This document shows positions 42,247 through 53,416 of a DNA stretch of 64,000 bases, in pieces. Positions within the stretch are counted from its first letter, which is position 1. Each line of letters begins with the position of its first letter. The translations under genes were made by a program, and so were the position numbers. Source of the stretch: Calonectria ilicicola (taxonomy: Eukaryota; Ascomycota; Sordariomycetes; Hypocreales; Nectriaceae); NCBI GenBank assembly GCA_020809705.1, contig CP085832.1:868001-932000 (forward strand), in the 5' to 3' direction. The notes under the pieces were generated by a model. The model made no database searches and had not been told where the DNA came from. It was given only the letters and a program-made list of their open reading frames with translations.

Positions 42247-44612
42247 ATGGTCCGCCAAGAGCCTTGGAGGCAGCAAGCCCGCCAGAAGATCCAGAACACC
42301 TTTGACAGAATCCCACCAGAGTGGCTGCTGGAAGACTCTGTAATTAAGCAAGCCCGCTCGCAAATTGACATCACTGGTGACTACATCGAGAATCTTTTAC
42401 CTCCAAATGTCGTGCGTATAACCAGGCTTGAAAGCCATGAACTGCTTGTGAAGCTGGCTCGCGGTCGCTTCACATCCGAAGATATCACAAAGGCGTTTTG
42501 CATGAGAGCTGCAGTGGCTCACCAACTGGTACACCCACCCCCTCTCTTTTTTCCTCCTCCCACTCCCACTCCTTATCGTGAGCTTACTGCTCCTGTTCCT
42601 AGAACAATTGCCTGCATGAGATCTTTTTTGATCAAGCCCTCCAGAGGGCACGCCAACTTGACCATCATTTTAACACGACTGGTGTCGCTTATGGACCACT
42701 ACATGGCTTACCAATCTCGCTCAAAGATCAGTTTCACGTTCGCGGAGTCGATACGACTATGGGCTATGTAGGATGGATCAATACGTTCGAGGGCAAAAAG
42801 GGCACCGGCAAGGAAAGAAACACCAACAGCCAAATCGTAGATGAGCTGCTTTCACTTGGTGCAATTGTATACTGCAAGGTACATGCCTGAATGCTCCCGC
42901 TGCCTTCTAGCGATTCTAACAGTGCTTTTTCAGACAAGCGTCCCCCAAACTCTACTGATGCGTCCATCGTCGTCTCATCCCGTTTCAGGCGGCCAAGAAA
43001 AAGAAACTCAACACTTAATAGCTCGGCGAGGTGCATAATAATTTAATAAATTATACCATGAACCCTGTCAATCAAATCCTCTCCTGCGGGGGTTCCTCTG
43101 GAGGTATGATTGTGGATCCTCGGATATCCGGTGGCTTGCATCCCACTCATTCATCGCAGGCGAGGCAGCCCTACAAGCGCTGCGCGGTAGTGTATTGGGT
43201 ATCGGCACCGACATTGGTAAATCTAAATAACCAGAAACGAAATTTTCTCTAACATTTCAAGGTGGCTCTGTGAGAATTCCGTCCTCTTTCTGTGGCACCA
43301 TGGCCATCAAACCCTCTGTTGCGAGATTCTCATACAAAGACGTAGCAAACAGTGTAAGTATGGGGGAAGAAATCCAAGTGAAAATCGGGTTGCCTGACGA
43401 GACAAGAATCCTGGACAAACGATTGTGCCTTCAGCCGTCGGTTTTATGAGCACCTGCTTGCTTTCTCTCAAACTGATCATGGAAGCACTCATATCAACTG
43501 AGCCTTGGCGCAGAGATCCAGAGTTGTGCCCACTGCCTTGGAGAAAAGAACAAGAGCTGGACCAAATGAACTCACCTCCGCTCTGCTTCGGCCTCCTCCA
43601 GTCTGATGGCATGGTGCACCCCCATCCGCCCATTCTTCGAGCCCTTTCCATTATCACACGCGCCGTCCAGAAAAGCGGCCACAAGGTTTGAAACATGCAT
43701 CAAAATTTGTCATAATTCACCGCTGATCACCGACCAGGTTGTGAACTGGAATCCTCCAGCGCATGAAATTGGAAAAGCAATACACGTATGACGATGCAAT
43801 AATTTCCATGCAATAATTGTGTGTTGCTCACATATGTTAGACGGCATTTATGAAGAGCGATGGGGGAGCGGATATTTTCAATCAGTTAGAGATATCCGGA
43901 GAGCCGCTCATTCCAGAAATAGCGGTGGCGATGGGGAGTGGGCGACGATCGCCAATGTCTCTCCTTCAGTACCAAGACTTATGTCTACGAAGAAAGTCCT
44001 ACCGTGCATTGTATGCACAATACTGGGAATCTACCAAATCCATTACACATACTGGTTAGTATGGTCGCCCATTGCAGTCATGATACTAACTCCATTCAAG
44101 GCCGACCAGTTGACGCACTTATTATGCCCGTAGCGCCGCATGCAGCAGTAATTCCAGGAAAGTTTTGTCACTATGGTAATAAAACGGACCTGCAAAGGCT
44201 GCGCAGATGAAACGAATTAACCAGATTGCAGGGTACACTGAGATTATCAATCTGCTCGATTACACCAGTGTGACGATCCCTATTACACGTGTCGATAAAG
44301 CAGTGGATGTGGCTGACAAGAGCTACCAACCAATAAATAGCACAGATCAATTCAACTGGAAACAGTGTGAGTGATTTTCAATCAGAAAAAGAAAAGAGAG
44401 CTGGAATGAAAACCAAGAGCAAAAATTTTTCAACCAATGCAGTTCGAGATATGCGATGGTGTGTGACTAACAGTGAAACAGATGACGCCGAGGCATACGA
44501 CACGGCTCCCGTTGGGATTCAGATTGTGGGCCGCGCACTACAGGAGGAGCGCATTCTTTCCATAGCACGGATAGTCCATTCCGCTCTGGAAACTTGTGGA
44601 GATGTAAATTGA
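42247..44612 (+). CDS. Acetamidase/formamidase-type amidase, one unresolved splice junction
   Basis: About 12 short exons reconstruct an amidase-signature enzyme: 42247-42528, 42603-42878, 42934-about 42961, 43022-43103, 43160-43216, 43262-43353, 43407-43685, 43738-43785, 43841-44054, 44101-44175, 44232-44366, 44482-44612. The catalytic triad is visible: Lys in GLPISLKDQF, cis-Ser in SCGGSSGG, nucleophile Ser in GIGTDIGGSVRIP. C-terminal family strands follow (PVDALIMPVAPHAAVIPG; TAPVGIQIVGRALQEERI). The enzyme would hydrolyse small amides to acid and ammonia. All junctions keep phase except exon 3 to 4: after TSVPQTLLM, no GT donor of normal length gives the frame needed for GEVHNNLINYT. The 60-nt intron 42962-43021 leaves one base too many. 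Either the splice is non-canonical (a 40-nt intron from 42982 would keep frame) or there is a one-base frameshift. Confidence 0.8.
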
Positions 44613-45326
44613 CAGGTTTGCATGGTGGTGTATCATCTTTTTGAGGCTAAATAAAGGGTCTGAAATTGCATCCCTAGAAGACTCCTATTATCAATTTGGC
44701 CATAATTATTAAGAGGTCGTTTCTTGTAGTCGTTTTTTCTTCAAAATATTCTTATTCTCCAGCTTCGAGCGACTAAATAGTCAACATGATCGAAATGTTG
44801 ACATTAAGGACAGTTTCCAATGCCTTAACACCAGATCAGAATCGTCAGTCAACCTACGATCTTGCTACTCTACCATTATAAGCTTTCGGGATGAACCTTT
44901 CCTATTTAACCTTAATCCTTCGGATTGATTTCACTCGTTCCAGCTACACCGTACTGTGAGTACGTACAACCTCCTCATCCCTCTCTTCCACCTTCGCCGC
45001 CTCTATTCCTACCTTCTCCTTTTCTCTTCTTCTCCTCCACTGGCTTCTCGGTTGCCTCTGGCCTTTATGCATACTCCATATAATACATCTTTTGATGTGA
45101 CTGAGCACGTCATATTTTAGTCTAAATCTCAGAAAGAAAATCCACCAGAATTGATGTCCACCGGAGTTAATGTCAATGTCAGTCTTTATTCACAGTATGT
45201 GATTTTTAAAATCTTGAGGATTAATTACTATTTATTCAAAGTAATGCCAATTCTATAAGCCAAGTCCGCCGCTATGTATGCTGTTGTAAATATAGTCATC
45301 TGTATTTCTTTCCAGTAATATCCCTG
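44613..45326. other. Intergenic, AT- and pyrimidine-rich
   Basis: 3' flanks of the amidase and of the following minus-strand gene. A C/T-rich segment spans about 44960-45060. No gene seen. Confidence 0.45.
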
Positions 45327-46298
45327 TTACGATATTGTGAGTTTTGGCTCCGCCCATGTCACCACCATCCACAACGTCTTAGGCCCTACCATCAACGTTG
45401 CTGGAGCCTCCAAATCCAACCTTGCAACATGCTCCTCCATTGCGCGGAGCTTGGCCTCGGCACCGTCATCCTTGCTATCTCTGAGTTCTGTCAGGTCGAC
45501 AACAGACACGCCGAGCAGATTGGAAAGCTCTTGTGAGTCCATCAAGGTAGCTTGAAGTCCTCTCCTACGAAGCCATTCTTCGTTAGCTGCCGAAAAGTAG
45601 GCCTCTGCACGCTCCCGTGGAGTTTCCGGTTTCTTCACGGCTGCCGAGACTGCCGAGATGGGCACACCAACAGCGGTACGGGCAGTACCCAACGCCATAT
45701 GCATAGGAATCGAAACAGCGCCGCCAATCACGCCTACTGCGGCGCCTAGAATATTTCCACGTTTGGCGTTTTTACCGATATCCTTTCCGGTGCTCTTGAT
45801 ATGGCTGTAGACGTCTTTGACTAGCGTTTTTGGCCCTTCACCGACATGTCTACCCACGTTGGCAGCATGGCGTAACGCACGATCCGACACATTGGCCGCC
45901 AGGAAAGCTGAGGCAGTTTCAAGAAGTGATGTCCAAGTATCCTTCGGAATTCCGTATCTGAGAAGAATTGGTGCATAGGCTGATAGTAGAGGCGCTGTCG
46001 GATCTGGTGTGACCTGAGGGATCACAATTGGCTGCCGGCTACTGGAACCGGATGCAGCGGAATATGCAGGTAGAGGGATGTCTGTGGGGAAATTGAAAGG
46101 TGAATCGGCTGTTGGGCGTGCAGATTTGCCATGATTTTCGGTTGGAAGTTCAATTGGTCGCGATATGTCTTCATTTGCCGCCATTTCATAACTTGGAGCC
46201 GGTGTGTCATTTGCTGGCATCTCATAAATTGGTGGGGCATCATGCCGGCCAGCGGCCTCCCGCTCAGCTTGAGCTTCGCGTTCCTTTGCAGAAGACAT
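45327..46298 (-). CDS. Uncharacterised protein with Pro-Tyr motifs and small-residue hydrophobic segments
   Basis: Single exon, ATG at 46298, 323 residues. I do not recognise the function. The first about 100 residues are acidic/polar and disordered with repeated Pro/Tyr motifs (PPIYEMPAND, PAPSYEM, LPAYSAA), resembling PY-type docking sites for WW-domain ubiquitin ligases or adaptors. The middle (YGIPKDTWTSLLETASAFLA) is helical. Then comes a Gly/Ala-rich hydrophobic stretch (NILGAAVGVIGGAVSIPMHMAL, then GVPISAVSAAV), possibly an amphipathic or membrane-associating hairpin. The C-terminal part is charged and helical (PRERAEAYFSAANEEWLRRR) and ends in an LW..V.TWAEP strand. Similar layouts occur in conserved hypothetical proteins of sordariomycetes. 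No signal peptide, so probably intracellular. Confidence 0.75.
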   Translation of the reverse strand: MSSAKEREAQAEREAAGRHDAPPIYEMPANDTPAPSYEMAANEDISRPIELPTENHGKSARPTADSPFNFPTDIPLPAYSAASGSSSRQPIVIPQVTPDPTAPLLSAYAPILLRYGIPKDTWTSLLETASAFLAANVSDRALRHAANVGRHVGEGPKTLVKDVYSHIKSTGKDIGKNAKRGNILGAAVGVIGGAVSIPMHMALGTARTAVGVPISAVSAAVKKPETPRERAEAYFSAANEEWLRRRGLQATLMDSQELSNLLGVSVVDLTELRDSKDDGAEAKLRAMEEHVARLDLEAPATLMVGPKTLWMVVTWAEPKLTIS

Positions 46299-49200
46299 GA
46301 GATCTTTAATGTTTGAGTGTTTGGTGTTTTTTGGTGTTTAGGTGCGAATAAAGTGGAATGCCAGGATTTTTAAAGATCAAAAAGATCAAGGAGGGAATTC
46401 ACGATTCAAGAAGTCTATTCAGCCTGGGCGGATATCCGGCATCTTACTGGATGCGATAGCTGACATAATGATATTAGCGCCCACCCACATTCAGCACAGA
46501 TCGCCACTATTTTTCGCATGATGGAAGGATTCAAGCGAAAAAGCGTTAGGCAAATCTCACTCTGCCACCCAGATTACGACGTCCGCCTTCCGAATTCAGC
46601 AATCTCATTCGAGCTTGTCAGCCAACTTTTCGAGGCTTGGCTTCCATCGCCTAGTTCGAGATTCACACGGCGCAATGAAGCTGTCTGCCTTGGGCAGTGT
46701 AGCAAAATACCACCCAAACCAAGTCTTGTGCGACATGTTACCAACAGGCGGTTAAGACAAATAAAGATGCACAATGTGACGTTGGGAAATTTGAGGCAAA
46801 ACTTTTCCGTCCGACCTGGCGTCGCAGCCACGTGCTGCCTTCAAGAAGGCCATGGTCGTGCTTGGTGTAAGCCCGACCAAACAGAATTCCCGAATGGAGG
46901 GGATAAGTTCAAAGTGGCTCGAATTCGACTTCGCATTGACTCAACAGTGCAAACAATGGATGACGAAGACGGATGATGATCAGTATCAGAAACCAGACGC
47001 TAGTAGAGTTTGACGATCACACAAATGAGACACGATTTGTAGGTACACAGATAAAGACTTTTAATATCGGAGTACAGCCAAGAGCCTTGTTGGATATTCG
47101 TCCCAAGTATAATGAAAACCTACACCACCAACGTTAGCCTTAAGCACGAGCTTCGTCATGGATGGGCTTTCACATGCACAAGGAATATTCCATAACACAA
47201 AGGCACAGACCATGGAAACAAGAAAAAGAGTTGAAACGAATGGCGTAATAAACTCCGACTAGTATCCCCGTCGCGTGATTGAGGCTGTTTGTCCAACCTT
47301 GGTAGCTCGCGAGCTTGCCTTAACATTGAAGCTCAAATAGTTGAGTTTTTTTTTTTTTTTTACCAGTCATGCCGTTGACGGTGACCAGCACGAGCCAAAC
47401 ATGCTGACGAGTTCTCCATCAATTGGATCAACTGGGTCGCTCTGTTCACGCATCATGCGCAAACGCAATCCCGGTAATACATAACATGAAGAAAGAAAAA
47501 CAACTACGTAATCCGGCAAGCGACCGACTCCGCAATCGGGTCCGGGTTGAGGCCGGAGCAGGCTGGAGCGCGGAAGCTGGGACGGCATGTGAGGGGCTCC
47601 CGTTTCACCGTTTATCCCGGTGAGCGTCCAAACTCATGGAATCCTAACAATCACGGATAAGACCTGTGAGGGGCATGATGACTCCTGCTGCAAGCTCGTA
47701 ACTGTTACCTGTTCAGGCTGCATCACCTCACCTCGCACCGATGGAATCGGCCGAGGAGACCCAGCCTCATTCCCCGCCCGTTTCCCCGGCCAAGAACGGC
47801 AATAAAAGTCTGCATCGATGACCTAGAGTGGGCTGACGCCACGATAGGAAACAAGCACATTGATGTGCGATGCAGGCGATCGCGAAAACGGTTGTTGGGA
47901 TGGTCCCTGCAGTGTGCACCACTAGTGGGGTGGTACATTGCAAGCTCTTGGTGATGTATTTGCGGCCAACGCCGTCGGCTGATATTTTATTTAGACACAA
48001 ATTTCAGTTTCAGGCCATCTTCATTTATTTTGTTGGGAGCATGTAGGATGCGAAAATCCGGAATTCCCATGGCTGCACAGCAGAATCTGCACTGGGGCAT
48101 GATGTGGTGCCCGTGTGATGAGAGTCAGAGAGAGAGCCGCCGTGACCCCGCAGTGCGTGCGCTCCATCACAAAAATCCCCCCGCCAAAGGTTCCGGGCGG
48201 CTCGGACCAACAGGCAGGCCATATGACAGACCAGCCAAGCACTGAGATTGGTCTCTTACAGGCGGCCGCTAGCTAGACGAGCGTCACAGTGGTTAGGTGA
48301 TCGACACAAGGTGGTCTGAATGCGACGGACTCTCCCTCGTTTAGGCGGGCGGGCGGGCATGCTAAAGTGAATTATGCATGGATGGAATGCCCAGATCCGG
48401 GGAATGGGCGGCTGCAAAGCATGACTTTCTCCGGCGCTCCCTTGCTTGGAGTGCAGTATGTTTTTTTTGGGCGCATGCAGCGAGGCTTTTTTCTTGGGGC
48501 CCAGCCTCATGCATTGCGAGAACCATCCAACAGGTCCAGGCCGAAAGACTCAGCTGCTGTGCAACTCGTGCGGTGCGGCCTTGTGCAGCCGCTGCACACA
48601 TGGTAAAGGCTCACATCCCATGTAGTCGAAATTTCCACCAACAATCTAGCAAGTGAGAGGCTCTCAGGTGATGGCGTCGGGGGCTTCGGGGATGTGTCCA
48701 AGAGAGATGGAGTGTCCATCGTCAACACAAGCATTGCGGAGGTTCACGAGCCGCCCTGCCCTGTTCCTGGGCGTCTTGAGTGCCGCAAGTCTCCGCCTTG
48801 GCTTCTAGCTCTAGGCGGGATGCCACCAGCCACCGGCATTTTGCGATCCCCGCCTTGTCTAGACCCGGGTCTCTGCTGTTGCTGTTGGGCTACGGGGACA
48901 CACATGCGCATGCAGAGGGGAGTCGGAAATGGGACCGCCCGGATGTTTTGCGATAGATTCCATGCCGTTGAAACACGCACAACATGGCTGCTGACCATGT
49001 CGAGTCTTGCGCGGACTTTGCGCATCTGTCTATCTCTGGCTTTGCCAAGCAGCCGCGCGCAAAGGATCAAAAAGTCGGGCACGGCCGGACTCGATGCCTT
49101 GGTGACCGACCTGTTGTTGCAGGGTTACTTTTGTGTTTTTGTGACAAGTAGAATATCAAATGTTTGTTATTATCGAACGATCCAGAAAAGAAGCCTTCAG

Positions 49201-49970
49201 CCTTCAGCAGCCACTATAACGCCTCGCTATAGGCGGCCGACAGCTGGCCAGCATACTATAGCATAGTGCATATTGCTAGCCTGGCAATCCTTAGCCCAGC
49301 AACCAGGGGCACGGCAACAGCTGGAATTAGAGACATGAGCCCTGTAAAATTTACGCGCCCTCCCGTCGTCGCCAGCAAATCAACAAACGGCCTGATGAGA
49401 CGAATGAACCAACAACATGTTGGTTCAAGCAGTATACAGAACCAAGAAACCATCATACGCCGCACCCGTACTGTTGATCATCCAACTCTCTGGCCTCTTT
49501 TTCCCCTCCTAGCTTTCCATTTTTAGGACACACGCCACATTCACCCGCTACTCCGGACCAGCGAGGACCAGCGATAGGATGCAGAGCGGGGAGGGGCCCG
49601 CTTCCACCGTGCGGCAACCAAATACGAGATCTAGTGTGCGCTACGTCACTCAGCTGGGCTCCATCATGCCTTCGACGGCTTCTCGCCTCCGGCTGCTGTA
49701 CGCCGCTAAGCAGTAGGGCAGGCCAGCAATCAAGCTAATCATGGCCCACGACAACCGAGTCTGATCGTCGCAGCCATCAAATACTTAAAGATGGCGGATG
49801 TCGCCCTTTGCAATGGTATCAAAACATCCTCAAAACTCACAATCCAATCAACCTTATTACCCAACCACTCTAATACAAATAACAATCTCCTCCTCCTTCT
49901 CCCTTCTCCCACACACCCTCATCAACCAGCCAACCAACCAACCAACCAACATTTTCTCAACACCGCAAAC
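46299..49970. other. 3.7-kb gene-poor interval
   Basis: No supported gene. A 152-codon plus-strand frame at 46518-46976 starts with ATG but shows no domain and is overlapped by an equally open minus frame. T16 lies at 47346-47361. Just before the next gene (about 49926-49950) is a (ccaa)n run in the leader of the small secreted protein. Confidence 0.45.
49926..49950 (+). repeat. CCAA tetranucleotide repeat in leader
   Basis: Five to six tandem ccaa/aacc units about 20 bp upstream of the ATG at 49971, within a C/A-rich 5' leader. Such unstructured CA-rich leaders are common in highly expressed fungal secreted-protein genes. Confidence 0.7.
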
Positions 49971-50471
49971 ATGAAGTTCCTCAGCGCCCTCCTCTTTGCC
50001 ACTGCTGCTACTGCTGCTCCCGCCTTTACCCGCGACTCCAACACATGCATGAGCAAAGGCATGAAGGTCACACAGTGGACCGCAAAGGACTTCACCCTCA
50101 GCTATGCCACCTCGCCGACCACTTACAACGCCAAGGCCTCCTTCACTCTGGTGAACGGCGCTCTCTCATACCAGGCCAAGTGCACTGCCAACCCCACCGA
50201 CAAGAACTTCTTCAACGGCACTGTCAGCTACAATTGCAACATTGATGCCAAGGCCGGCGGCGATACCTCCTTCACCTACAACTTCAAGACTGGTGTTCTC
50301 GCTGTCAGCCAGACCTGGTCCTGCGTCCAAGAGGGTGGCCGCATCTCTGCCAGCGGCAACAACACTGTCAAGCCTCAATGCAAGACGACTTCGTACGGCT
50401 CCAACAAGTCTACCACATGCACCCCCATCACTGCTACGATTCCCGTCACGCAAATGAGCGCTGTCTTGTAA
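49971..50471 (+). CDS. Small secreted Cys-containing protein (elicitor/AA1-like candidate)
   Basis: Single exon from ATG 49971, 166 residues. The frame extends upstream, but this Met starts a classic signal peptide (MKFLSALLFATAATAAPAF, cleavage about residue 16-18). The mature protein has six Cys (in TCMSKG, AKCTAN, YNCNID, WSCVQ, QCKTT, TTCTP), probably three disulfides, and alternating polar/hydrophobic strands (ASFTLVNGALSYQAKC; FTYNFKTGVLAVSQTWSC) typical of a beta-rich fold. Length and strand/Cys layout resemble fungal hypersensitive-response-inducing or Alt a 1-like (AA1-like) secreted proteins, but the match is from memory of the fold pattern and not certain. Two N-glycosylation sequons are visible (NGT, NNT). 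A role as wall or host-interaction protein is inferred. Confidence 0.8.
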   Translation: MKFLSALLFATAATAAPAFTRDSNTCMSKGMKVTQWTAKDFTLSYATSPTTYNAKASFTLVNGALSYQAKCTANPTDKNFFNGTVSYNCNIDAKAGGDTSFTYNFKTGVLAVSQTWSCVQEGGRISASGNNTVKPQCKTTSYGSNKSTTCTPITATIPVTQMSAVL

Positions 50472-53416
50472 GCAGCTAGTGGAACCCAGACTCGTGCACG
50501 GTTCTCAGCATGGATCACATTTCTTCTCTTCGCTGCCCAACAGGGCGACAAAAAAGAGACGGGATGAATGTTCATCCCTACTTCTTACTTCATCGTATCA
50601 ATTTTTAAAAGGTGAAATTTGGCGGGCGTTTTATTCAGGCACATTAACGACTACACCGTAACAACGGACGGATCCGTGATCATGACATTCATTGACGGCG
50701 ATATACCCAATTGCATTGGATATGGGAATAGACTGGCTCGACACACAGAGCATTAATAATCACCTATGGGAGACGGGCTTATGAGTCCTAGATTTTAGAC
50801 CCAAAATAATTAATGTGCATTTTAATTTCTTGAAACTTGTTTCCATGTGCCGCAGTGATGGTAGACGAACAGTGGAGCTTGGGGACGAATGCGACCCAAT
50901 TTGAGACCCAGCTAGGTCGCAAGACAAGGGGGCTAACACGATAAACGTCTAAGATTGATCTTGAACCGTTTCAAATGCGGAATTAAAGGCTGGAATGAGT
51001 GTAAATTAAATAATTAACCATAAAATTGCTGAGATTTTCGGTAAGCAGCTAAGCAAGAGGCGGAAGATTCTAGACCTCAGCCCAATCGCTAGTTTACTGG
51101 CTGGCTAATTATGAGGCGCCTGCCACAAGCACCTCCCGCGTGACACATCTTCGTTGAACTAATCAAGCTAAATAAATTTAGAAATAGGAGACAGGCACAG
51201 AATTTAGTGTATTTTACCGTCTTTTGCTCGTTATCACTAATGCATCTTGATTCGGAATGCCCGACCGCTGTGTGGTGCTCCGTAGCATACCCTATACCCA
51301 GATGTCCAATCTTCATAGCTGATGATGGTGAGGGTGTGCTCACTGAAGTTTTCGTGTTTTAAGGATGATTTAAATTGAATTATTTACAACGCTTCCTTTA
51401 TAAACCGCGATCCAGGTAATGAAGCCACATGATAATGTCTAGTCCAGTTTTGGAACCAAAAAGGTACTGCACAGTGTGTTGCATCCGAGATTACAAACAT
51501 TTATTTTCAACGGTGTGGACGTGAAATATGACTCAATGTGCGACTTTAGTAGAATTCATTTTATATCTATATCATCCCCTTGAAATGTGAAAGTTGGATG
51601 ACTGGAAGCTTGAGAAGCGTGGAGCCCGGGGCTAGATCGGAACCGAGTTGCCGATTATTTGACTCCTATTTAACACTGATCTATACATGAGACCGCCATA
51701 TCCGGACATGACTAAAATCTCTTGGCATGCGATACAGGCCCTTCTCATTGGTAAATTTTCCGTCTTTGCCGTTGGGCATTGCGGTAGCAGGAGATTGACT
51801 TCATGACGCCAATTGGCTCGACTTACGACGCCCCTAGATCTACCGGTAAACGATATACTATTTTTATTCCTGCGTCGAAGTATTATCCCCTTGATTGGCT
51901 GACATCCTAGTCGGAAATCGGGTTGCTAAGATCATCTGGAAAGTGTGATGCTAATCCTGTATCCGATGCCGGATTGTGAACCTAAACCAGATGGAGCGGA
52001 TCTCATCCCGATGCACAATGCAGCATTTAAAGACCTGAAGACCTCATTTTCATAAATTAACGGGCTTGGAAACGATCGAAACTTCAATTAAAGATGCATG
52101 CACCTTTATGCAACCTGCCGTCTCCCTCGATATTGGGACGGAGTTGACGACACTAGACCTGCATCACGACTCGTTGCATTGTTCAGCTTTGCCTCGTATT
52201 TTTCCCTGACGACTGCCGATCCATACTTCCCATTCGGAAATTTGTGTACAACGAGCTGCCCGTAGATCCTAAACTTCCGTCACATCTAACGCTCAATGTC
52301 TAACGAGGAGTTACAGGAGGCGGCGAGTTTACATATTGTGGGCATCGGCCGCTTAATCAGCGGATGGAGCACACTTCGGCGTGGTCCTGATTGGGCGGCT
52401 GTGCTGGATCCATACGCGCATTCAATGTGGTACGTACAAACCTAAAGCTTCAGCCACCATACGCGTCACGCGAATTTTTTTCAGGGCGATCAGTGTTTTT
52501 TTTTTCACAACCCTCTAACGAGGTGTGATATAGAAACAGTGGCAATAGCAGCCATTTTTGGGATAAGTCGGTTTCTTGAGACTAGATTAATATTAAGAGA
52601 AGTGTCTTTTGTTACCGTAGATGACGTTTTGGTTCGTCCAATATTCAACCATCTCAGTAAAATTGTCCCAAAAGTACACAGCACTGATCAATGTGGCCCA
52701 CTATTTGGAGAGCATCGCCTGATAAACTCAAGAGTGTCGGCACTCGAGCCGGGTGACGTGTGTCAAGGGTTACGCGGACACTGCAAATCGGGGCACAGAC
52801 TTCTCATGGCAGCACGCAATACGCTCGACATGGAACCATTATGCCGAGGCACTGACAAGGGTGAAGATGTTTTGACAGTGTTTTTGATGGTTCACCTGCG
52901 TGCAAGTTTCTTAAATTTACATGGAGATTTACGGAGAGACGCATCACGGGTCCAGCAATATTCCAACTGAATCTTAATTGAATCAATCATGGCCTTTACA
53001 GCTTCATCATCTCGGTAATAAAAACTTAGACGTGCTTAAAGCAAAAAAGTAGTCTCTTCCGATCCGGCTTGGCGACGGAAAGCCCATCCGGGCGGAGACA
53101 AAAATAAACCCACAACAAGGGTTGAAAACGTCAGCTATTGCGGTGCACAAACCCATCCGAATTCCCGGGGCCGCGAATTATACCCACGTCAATGTGGCTG
53201 AAGTTCGCTCCGCTTTCTCATCCCAACCGTCTTTTGAGATTCAAAGCCTGTCGTTATTTTTAGCCCTACGTCATGCTGAAAGACGCTACGTACGATTTTG
53301 TCAGCGGGGTTGTTAGACGTAAGGGATATCCGAAAACTATATAGAAATGGCATTCCACTTCCCTCTGCCGAGATGCGGACTCTTGAGACACGGGGTTCAG
53401 AGGCTCTGCATTCAAG
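50472..53416. other. 2.9-kb intergenic region
   Basis: No convincing gene. A possible tiny two-exon frame (ATG 52296, donor near 52432, stop near 52519) and a 143-codon frame at 52539-52970 were examined and not called: neither has domains or supporting signals. AT-rich patches occur at 50980-51020 and 51150-51200. The right end holds the chitin synthase promoter with a TATATAG box at 53339-53345. Confidence 0.45.
53339..53345 (+). promoter_or_regulatory. TATA-like box of chitin synthase
   Basis: TATATAG 72 bp upstream of the ATG at 53417. Core-promoter-like position and sequence. Confidence 0.4.

Noticed and set aside
46518..46976. 152-codon plus-strand frame
   Set aside because: No domain, atypical composition, and an opposite-strand frame overlaps it.
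52296..52519. Possible tiny two-exon gene with ATG, a GTACGT donor and a TTTTTTTCAG acceptor
   Set aside because: Only about 57 residues, no signal peptide or domain, and such donor-acceptor pairs arise by chance.
52539..52970. 143-codon plus-strand frame in a gene-poor region
   Set aside because: Starts in AT-rich intergenic DNA, with no recognisable family and no supporting splice or promoter signal.
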